Shown here: positions 5,143 through 14,800 of the stretch, piece after piece
Numbering within the stretch: the stretch's first letter is position 1
How the letters are laid out: each line of letters starts with the position of its first letter
Virus record (IMG/VR): IMGVR_UViG_3300042878_000226
Coordinates: 1-39,783 of that record
Length of the DNA stretch: 39,783 bases
DNA from: a virus
Direction: 5' to 3' (one strand)
Position numbers and translations under genes: made by a program
Notes under the pieces: generated by a model
Databases searched by the model: none
The model's input: only the letters and a program-made list of their open reading frames with translations
What the model was told of the DNA's origin: nothing

Positions 5143-5293
5143 GCCGACCGCCGAGACCCCCCCCCCCCTCTTACCCGTGTGTGCGTGTGTGACTGCGTGA
5201 TGCGCCTAGGCGGGCACGGGGGGGCGGGCGCACACGAAGCGGGAGCGTACCCCCTCGTAAATCTTTGACCCCTAAGTCGATTTATAAGTCAAG
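5143..5293. other. GC-rich non-coding island with C12 and G7 runs
   Basis: This stretch between the 93-codon and 116-codon genes has no gene that I can support and is far richer in G and C than its surroundings. It contains 12 consecutive C (5157-5168), GT-rich DNA (GTGTGTGCGTGTGTG), the palindrome CGCCTAGGCG (5203-5212), 7 consecutive G (5218-5224) and CCCGTG/CACGGG arms. It could be a control or processing site, or contain a G-quadruplex on the minus strand. The homopolymer lengths could also be sequencing errors. Confidence 0.6.
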
Positions 5294-5575
5294 TTACCAT
5301 TTAACCTTATCAGCCCAATAGGCAGCACTTAGCTTCCCCTTGGCAATGTTCTGGGCATGCCGTGCCTTGAAGGATTTTCTCTTAGCCTTCATACGGTCAG
5401 ACTCTCCAGCCTTGGGAGCACCCGCAGTGGATGCACCTTGTTCGCCAAAGCGGATTGTTTTGATTGTAGTACCTGACTTAGCAACTACGACATGAGACTT
5501 CTTAGGATGGCTGGGGGTCTTCTTAGGTTGATTGAAACCTTTGACACCAGCCCGACTGAGACGTGAATCTTTCAT
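5294..5575 (-). CDS. small basic phage protein resembling DUF6321, 93 aa
   Basis: The pattern SRAGVKGFNQPKKTP near the start, the central VVVAKSGTTIKTIRFGEQG, and the end KRKSFKARHAQNIAKGKLSA followed by AYWADKVKW match a family of short basic phage proteins that I recall as DUF6321. Members share the 'SRAG..GFN.PK.TP.HP.KSHVV', 'TIRFGQQG' and 'SFKARH..NI.KGK.SAAYWA..VKW' blocks. The function is unknown. The high Lys/Arg content suggests contact with nucleic acid or a packaged role (inference). Length agrees with the family. It is the first gene after the giant 3888-codon gene, behind a terminator-like repeat cluster. Confidence 0.75.
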   Translation of the reverse strand: MKDSRLSRAGVKGFNQPKKTPSHPKKSHVVVAKSGTTIKTIRFGEQGASTAGAPKAGESDRMKAKRKSFKARHAQNIAKGKLSAAYWADKVKW

Positions 5576-5703
5576 TTGATATCCTCATTATTTTGCAATG
5601 GATGACCGAGCAGGGAGTACCTAGATTAATACCTAGGGGACCCCAAAGAGTATGCCTGTGTGTTTATGTGTTGTTGTATTTACCATGGCGATCGACTAGG
5701 GAG

Positions 5704-5796
5704 AACTATAGGTTAACTTAAGGTTAACCTAAGGGTAACTTAAACAACAACAACTTACAAAAACCTATAGGTTAACCTAAGGTATAACCTATAGTT
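5704..5796. repeat. interleaved GGTTAACC/CCTATAGG repeat cluster
   Basis: The cluster has long-range 12-bp arms, AACTATAGGTTA (5704-5715) and TAACCTATAGTT (5785-5796). Between them lie repeated CTATAGGTTAAC, AAGGTTAACCTAAGG and AACCTATAGGTT palindromes separated by an unstructured CAACAACAA spacer. Several mutually exclusive hairpins are possible. It lies directly downstream of the giant gene, and its right half works as a terminator candidate (next entry). Confidence 0.75.
5757..5796 (-). terminator. candidate terminator after the giant virion gene
   Basis: On the minus strand CTATAGGTTA (5794-5785) pairs with TAACCTATAG (5774-5765) around a 10-base loop. It is followed by GTTTTTG (T run at 5763-5759). 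It lies 58 bases past the stop of the 3888-codon gene. The stem is AT-rich and the T run short, so termination may be only partial, letting some transcripts reach the 93-codon gene. Confidence 0.55.
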
Positions 5797-5853
5797 TATC
5801 TATAGCCCCAACTATGGGTAATCTACTATATTGGTCATTTCCTATTTGTGGTC

Positions 5854-8800
5854 TTACATTGGGGGTGTGGGTGTGTAACTTGGATTGTCCAACAGTTTCC
5901 CAAGTCTTTCACTGACCCCACTGTTTGGCTTAGAAGGTGTCACAGGTGGAACATATTGTTTTACCTGACGACCCATCTCTGGTCTCTGGGCTGCCTTGAG
6001 AGCTGCTGACTGAGGCATGGTCTGTGTTGTTACAGGTGCTGCCACAGGTGACTGAGGAGCTGCTTTGCTGCCTCCACGGAAACCACCACTACCACCACGT
6101 TGCTGACTGAGGTACCGATAAGGCTTCTTCTGTAATCCATCAATGATGAACTGAGCTGTGTGTTTATCATCAAGGTCCATTTGTTCTTCTAAGATTCTAA
6201 CAGGCAACATCTGAGGTGATTTATTAATAAAATGTCCTGGAACTTTTAATAGTCCTTTAGCTACAAGTTTACTGTCACCCTCCATACTACCATCAATAAT
6301 ATCTCCCGAAGCATCTTTAACTGTATTTAACAAACTTGCAACAGAGTTGATACCAACATTAGGTGAACCACCACCTAGGCTTGTTAAAGATTTAATTAAC
6401 TGATCACTTCCTCGTTGCGCTCCTCCTGTCATGTACTTAATTTCTCTTAAGCTACCTTCAAAAACTGGTGACAAAGAACCCATCACAGGCATTCTTGTTG
6501 CAATACGTAAAACAAATTCGGATGGATCATTCTCTAACTCAGCCATAATATCTTCCATCTCTCGACCAGACATCCATTCCCGTAGGAGACTGATAACTGT
6601 TTCAAGGACAGCTACAGAAATAATACCACCAAACATTAAACCAACTGCACCACGTTCAGGTGCGTTCAACATAACATCATCAAACCAAGAACGCATATAA
6701 CTAGTTAGAGAACCTAGTAACTTACCAACCTCGCTAGAATGAAATGCACTTAGTGTTTGGTTTAATCCAAAGCCATGTGTAACTGTTCTCTTACGAACAA
6801 GACCTTCAATACCATACTGGAAATCTGAAGCTGCTGCTCTATATAGCTCAGGATCAATTGGGGGATCCTTCATGTTCTTAAGATCTCGGTAGACCATATG
6901 AAGATCCCTGAAGTCCAGAACACCATCTAAGGCATTGGCTGCATTCATACCATACATCATTGCCTCTAGCTTAGCAGGACTGTCAAGACCAACCTTGATT
7001 GCTTTGAGAGCCAGTAATGAATCAAGTCCTCCAGCTTGTCGAGCAAGACTTTTGTGCATCTTCCAAAGCTTACGTTCTTCTGCTGCGGACTTAAAGCTAC
7101 CTTCCAACAATGCTTGCATAGCAGCACGGTTCTCAGGCAATGCCCGTAAACGCAGGAACTCTTTTAGTTTTCCGTCTCTCATCATTGCAGTCAGGTCTCT
7201 AACGTGCCTTGCCTTTCCATAGTATCGAGCAAGGTTTGTTCCGTCAGTCACTCCACCCGCCAGCACAACTGTCTGTCCTGTCTTTTCTAAAAAGTCTGCA
7301 GTATTTCCAGTCAGTCCAGTGCTGTTGCGCCCACTGTTCCAGATCGCTCGATATGGTTTACTTGTATCTGAATCAAAATCAACATCACCAGTTCCTTCAT
7401 TAAAATGGGTTGAGTGATCTTTAGAGTATTCTTCTAAACTTGTAATAAGATCTCCAACTTCAAGCCGTGTAGCAGAATCTCCTCTATCCCAGAATTTAAG
7501 TAAATTATTTAAATACTTAAACATACCAACAGGAACACTGAGTCCTTTTGTACTTGGAATATTTTTAAGAATTTCCATTACAGTTTCTGGTGCTTGAGAT
7601 AGTCCCCAACCTAAACCACTAGATGTTGAAACTAAATTTCTTGTAGCACGTGAAACATTAGCAATGATTCTAGATTCCGCTCCAAGTCTTGGTATTGATC
7701 CATTATACTGAGCATACTGCCAGATCAACCTAGAAAAACCAGAGGCAACATCGTCGTGGTTTGCTTTTTTATCTACGGCTTTAATACTATCGAAATCCTC
7801 AATATGTTTATGTACCTTAGCTTCTAAAAGCCTAAAGAAATCTTTAGGTCTTAGTCCAGTTGATCCTGCTAGTTGATCTATGCTTTCTTGAAAGATAAGA
7901 TCAAACATTCGGTATTTTGCAAAGTTCTGATATGCTGAATGGAGATCTGTTCTAGCAATATTAAACAACTCAGAGTCAGATAATAGCTCCTCTACTGAAA
8001 AATTTCTAACAGTAGAAAAATAATCATCATGGTGATTTCTATCTAGGACAGGTCTATTATCAACCATAGTTGTTTTACTGTAGTGATATTTTCCTTGTTT
8101 TGTTTTAAAGTCCAACAGTTCTTTCATCTCAACTTCAATTAAAGATTTACCATTAAACTCTTGTTTCCATTGAGAAGTAACATGTTGTTGTTCTCCTTTA
8201 ACAGTATCACGATACTTTACAAGGTCTGCTTCAGAAAGATCTTCTATTGTTTTAGGAATTCTATAAATCTTTGCTTCATTTCCTTTTTCAATTAAAAACC
8301 AATCCTTACCTTTAATTCCAAGTTGTTTAGAAAAATCAAGGTTAGCATTACTAGCGACAGAGTATTCATAAAGTTTTGATAGACTATCTGAATCTAACAT
8401 AGAACCTGATGTAAGTGCAAACTTTCGATTCTTAGTATAGAATGTATTTTGTTTTTCAATATTAAGAATACCCATAGTAATCAATGTATTTACATCAAGC
8501 ATATCATCAGCAAGTTTAGATTCTTTTCTTGTATTAACTATACTTGCCATTAATGTTTTATATCTTTGATTATCTGATAGTATAGACATTAACTTTTCAA
8601 CATGAACTTGAATTGGAAGATAATCTTCTGCTTCAACTAGATCACCATTCTTATCTACAACGGTTCTCCATTGTGTTTTTTCTTCTAATTTAAGAACCTC
8701 TGTATTTAAATGAATCAATTCTAATCTATAGTTCTTTAGAATACTTTCTAACTTAGAGAAATCTTTTTCACCAAATGCAGCAGTAAGTTCAGAACTAGTT

Positions 8801-11800
8801 GGAGATGTTTTATTTTTCCAAGCTTGAATTTGAATCTTTTGTAATAACTTTTTTTCTTCTGGAGTCATCTTTAAAGCAATAGCTTCTGCAGACAATGTAT
8901 GATGGATTCGTGTTAGGTTTGCTGTAAACATAACCGCATCTTGCTTTGCCTTAGCTGCTGACTTAATAGGAATTCCTTCTGGTGATACTAGTTGACCTGT
9001 CATTGCCCTAGAGTCATCCATGAACATTGAAAGAAAGCGCACAGTTAAGTGCATACTACGAAGAGTTGATCCCATATTAGATCCCATCTGTATAAAGTTT
9101 ACAGCCTTTGACATAAACAAACGCCATCTATTTCTATTACTTCGTTCACTACCACCAAAGATTAAAGAAATAAAGTTGTTCTGTCTTAACAACATATTAG
9201 AAGAGTTATTTACTTTACTAGCTATAGTATCAATACGATCACTATTTGTTAATTCTACTTCAGGAACTAATTCTTCTTCGGGTGCCCTAGTTATCTTTGA
9301 ATTTGCAACTCCAGGAAGTGGTGTATCTTTTGGTTTAACTTGCTCTCTACTACGAAGCTCTTCAGCTGTATAAGGTATTAAAGGATTTCCAGATGTATCT
9401 CTAGCATCTAATACACTCTTTACTTCCTTACTAACAGTGCCTAAAGAAAATTTACCATTACGCATAATTACAGAATCATGTGTTACTGGTGGAATAAATT
9501 TAGTATTATTAATTGATACCATATCAGCAGCAATTGCATAAATCTCTTTCATTGATTTACGAACTCTAAGTTGGTTCTTTATAGTAAGCCCATCTTCTAC
9601 CGCTAAAAGAATATCTACTTGTTTCCAGAATTTTTGTATTATTTTTTCTGACCCAAAGATTGTTCTATTGTGGTGCATTATTGATGCATTCAATTCTACA
9701 AAGTCTATAAACACAGACTTGAAACTTTCTGGGATACCTGTGCCAAGTTTTTTTCTAGCGTCTTTTGATAAAGACCTAACAAACTTTTTAAACAAAGCTG
9801 TGAAAGAAGTTGCATCAACTCCACCATCTCGTAAAGATTCATTACTTTCAATTAAACCATTAGCTATTCTATCGTGCTCACTAATGATAGGAATATGTGA
9901 TCCTTCAGGCAAGTCAGTAACCTCTACAGCTTTTGGTTGAATTACAGGAACAGTAGTTCCATCTGGTGCAGTTCCCTTACCTGCAGGTTTAGGTTTACTT
10001 GAAGGTGCAACTGCTGCAGCAGTCGTGGGTGTAGTAACAGTAGGTGTTGTAGTTTTAGCAGGAGCAGCTTTAGGTTTTGCTTTAGCTTCTGTTTTAGGTG
10101 CAACCTTAGCTTCTGTCTTAGGTGCAACCTTAGGTTCAACAAACCGACTGATACCCCCATAAGACCATTGGTGTTGATCAAAGATAAAGTTCATTACTGT
10201 ACGTCCATCTTTTGGATCAATTAACTTGACACCTTCTATATCTAAATGTTCCATTAAAGACATAAATTGTTTGATTGCTTCTTTTTCTTTTCCCTCTTCA
10301 AATAAACGTGTTAAAATATCTACAGCTTGTGCAACATTTATTTTCTTTAACGAGTCTTTAGGTAAGCTTAATAAGATACCTTCCATTGTTTTAAAGGATG
10401 CAAAGAATAGTTTTCCTGCTACCCCTGTAGCTTTTCCCCATGCTCTAAAGTCACCAGTAATAAATTTAATAGCTCTCTTAGGGGTTGAAGAAGTAAATTG
10501 TCCGTTTGGATTTCTTCCTTGTTGAACAACACGCTCAGCTACAACAGGAGTAACATGTGGTGTTAAGCCTGTTACAGGAGTTGTTTTTCCATCCACTTGA
10601 ATAACAGCTGTGACAGGTTCTTCTGATTCCTTAGGAGAAATAACTGGTTGAGACGTTTCTTCTGCAGGATCTGTAGTATCAATGTGTTGTTCTAGTTCAT
10701 CAGTATTGTTTTGTTCTTCTGTTGCTCTTTGAGAATCCTGTAGAATTTCGTTTTCTGTTTTAGTTTTAAAAGCTAGATCACTATCTAGTTCAGTTTTCTT
10801 ACGCATGTTTTCTACAACCATAGAAGCAAGAACTTGATTGCCATCTAAATCATCTATAGTCAATCCTTCTGGTAAGAATAACTCAGTAAATTTTTTAACA
10901 TTTTCTTTAAAGAATCTATGAGCATCTTTAACATTGTTTACAGTTTTATTGTACCCAACATCACGACCAAGAGTAACAATCTCAGCATATTCTTTTCCTT
11001 CAATAATATTACGAACAACAAATTCCATCCAACCTTTGTCTTTTTTATCAAATAAAGAGTATTTATTTTCTTCTGCTAAGTCTATAATAAAACGAAACGC
11101 TTTAGATTTTCTATCTAACTTTGCAGAATACTCTTTATCTTCTCCTCTAATAGTACTAACTAACTGAGGAGGCTCCCCTTCTACATTACTAGCTTCACCC
11201 TTTAAGTCATATTTTGTACCATAAGCTTTTACAAATTGTTGGTATAACATGGATCCACGTTTCTTTTCGGATTCCATCCACTGTTCATTTGTTCCATCAT
11301 ACGTTAATTCCTTAACGTCTGTATAGTAAGAAGAGTTAATAATTTCATTTTCTGTTTCTATAAATAAACCCCAATTAGATCCTGTAAGACCAGCTCTAGT
11401 TTCTTGTGGTGTAAGTTCTTTAATAATAATCTGCCATGCACTGTTTGCAAGATAGTTTAATAAATGATTACGTGTTCTAATTGTTCCATCTTTCCGTACT
11501 AAAGTAGCATCACCAAGGGCTTGTGCTGTATTCATAGCTGTTAAAATAGCATCAAGAGATGTCTGAGAGTTTTTAAAACCAAGAGATGAAAACTTTTTCT
11601 TTAAACGAGATCCAATTTGTCTAGCAACATCAAACCTTTCTTTCCAAAACCTATTAAGAGATTCACCAGTTAAAGGATCATTTGGACGTAGTTTAGAGTT
11701 ATTTAAATCATCGTCTTCTCTTGCGTTTATCAACTCGTTTATTTTTGATAAGTCAGATGGTTCAAACTTTGCATCTGCTATCTCTAAGTCATTTACTAAT

Positions 11801-14800
11801 TGAGCGTGTTCATGCACATCTAATATAGCTAACTTTCTTTCTACTAAGTTTAATCTACGAATTCCATTAACACCGACAGTTAATTTACCACTATCAAGAG
11901 CTTTAACAATACGCCTGATAATTGTTTGGTGGTAGTTAACAAGCTCTCCCGTACCAGTTCCTCTAATAGTTTCATCTGTAGTTCCAATTAAACTTGGATC
12001 AGTTATTATGTTTTCGTCTGGTACTGTACTGTATAATGCTTTCTGTTCCTGTGCTTTAATTTGTTCTGGCGTTAAGGGTACCACAGGTTCTTCTTTAACC
12101 ACAGGAATTTTTCTTGTGGTAGTAATAGATACCTCAGGCTTTTTAATGTTACTCAGTAAAGCTGTAAATAACTTATCATCAACTCCAAACATTGTTTGAA
12201 TGTTGTTTTTAAATTCAGCATTTGTTTGTGGAGAATCTGAAATCTCATTACTAAGAGTAGCTAATCGTCTAACTGCTGTAGTTTTAGTGTATGCAACTGG
12301 TAGTTTAGCTTTAGGGGCAAACATTAAACCTGTTGCAGTTTCATTAAAAGAAACATTGTTTATGGATCGTGCTTGTTTTGGATCTAAGATTACATAATGA
12401 TCATTATTAGTAACAGTAACTTGACCAGAATAATCATTGTATTGAAAACTAGGAGCAAAGATACCATCATATCCCATACGCTGTAATAATCTATGAGCTA
12501 TGATTCTAGCCTCTGCTTGAACTGGAACAGTGATAGATGCTCTACTACTGTGTTCTCGCATGATATCATTTAATTTGTATGGATCATTTCCAGCACTGTC
12601 TAGTAGTTCCTGTGATATTAAATTTAATTTTTGTTCTTCCCATATGCCAATTTTTTCATATGATTTTTGCCATGTTCCGTCTTGTAACTCTAAAGCTTCT
12701 TTTAAATTATCAGGTAAGTCTCTTACTGCGTGTAATCTATTATTTTGTAGGTTTTTTAACCAAGTAGGATCAATTTCTATTTTATTTTCAGTAATAAACT
12801 TTTCAAGTAAATAAGAAATTTGATAATTAAATACATGCCGTGTACTAGAGAAAGGAACTGATATTCTCCTTGGATCAGTCTTTAATTTTTTAAGATACCC
12901 TAACGTATCTACAATAAAAGGTTTTTTTATATTTACATAAACATCTGTATTATAGTTTCCGTATTTAGAACCATCCTTACCATTATTAGTGAAATAAACA
13001 CCAGCTCCTAAAGCTTCATCACCACCAGTTAATCCAATTTTAAATCTAATATCAGATGGAAAATCTTCATAAGGTATTGGCAATGGTGAGCTATGGCGAA
13101 GAGCCATTGGTTCAGTAGAGTTTGGATAAGTAACAACTGTATCTTTAAACATCTTATCAAACTTAGTTTCTTTATTTAAAAGAAGTTCTTTAACCTTTTT
13201 TAATCTCTTACCTTGTCCTTGTGACTCCATAGCTTTCATTAAATCTGTTAATAAAAGTAATGGCATATCTTTATTATCTTCAATACTACCCCTATCAAGT
13301 ACAGTTATTACTCCACCAACGTTATCTGTATTAGGAATAAAACCAACGTTTTCTTTAGGATCTTTTACAACCCGAACAGTAAACTTATTAATATCAATAC
13401 TAGTAGCTGATTTCAAAAGATTAGTTGCTTCACGAACTCGTTGTGGTAATCTGGGTAATTCGTTTGTGTTTGTACTTGTTAATAAACTATCCAAAGTATC
13501 TCTAACTGTATCCATAACAATATAGTTACCAACATTTGTTGGTTTTCGTTGAGGTGCAAATAAATCCCCCATTTCTAACCTATATTCTGCAGCGTCTTGA
13601 TCAGCTGCAGTTTCTAATAAGAAATTTATTGATTGAATTCCTTGGAAGCTGCCAAAAGATATATCTAAATAAGATGGTGTAACTACCAGTTGTTCTGGTG
13701 TTAAGTTCTTATGGTATTCTCGTAAAGCAATGATCTGATCTTTTCTATTAAGAGATGAGTCCATAATAATTGGATTGTTTGGTACAGCCCTATACCCATT
13801 TTCTTTCATAGATTGTATGTGAATATCTACAGTAGATGCTAGATAGCGTTTGTTAATTTCCATATAAGATTGAAATATCTGGGCAAACTTTGCTCTGTTC
13901 TTTACAGTAATACCATCTCGTTTAACATTAAGATAAGCATCAAGTCGGATTGGATCTACAGTCCCATCGGCATGAACTGTTAATGCATGTAAAGATTGTA
14001 CTTCATCTTTAGTAAACAACATATCCTTTAGGGATGGTTCTGTTTTTGTTAGCTTAGCAGAAATCTTGTCATTCAATACTTTAGTAAATGCAACTTTTTC
14101 AGCTGGTGACAATTTCTTTCCAGTTGCAGGGAATTGTTTTAATGCTGCAGTAACTCGGTTCTGATAAGTAATGCGTGTCATCAAAGGACCTGAGTTTTTC
14201 TCAAGCTGACTGAGGACATTTTTTACAGCCGTGTACATCTCATCTTCAGCATCAACCTTACTTAGCTTGAGAGAATTAAACACCTCAACCAAGGTTGTAC
14301 CTACACTGAGGAAACGGTGAAGTAGGGTCTTCTCTACAGCATTTGAATTAGCGGTCTTAAGGAAGACTGCAAGCTTGACCTCATCAATCATCATCTTGGC
14401 TTTGACTTGAGCCATTAGTTCTTGAGTATTACCTGCAAGATAGTACTTGTTAAAGTTATCAGTACCAAGGACTTGTTGAGCTGCATCTAAAAACGCCTGT
14501 TCTGATGTAAACAGTTTACGCATATCCATTAAAGATGAACCATAAGCATGAAGTTCCTCAACATGACCAATCTCATGGAGAACATTCTCTACTCTAGTAT
14601 TACCTGCAACTGAGGTATCCAACTTACCAATCTTAATATCCCCAGCTAGTGAGGTACTTGCACGATCATCTGCTCTAGTTCCCATGTCGCTGATCTTGGC
14701 AGCTACGTTAGAGGTAAAGGATGTATTGACAGTAGAGGCTAGGATGATACGCCGATCAACATCCGTAATGTGACCTAGTGTAACCAACTGATCCAAACGG

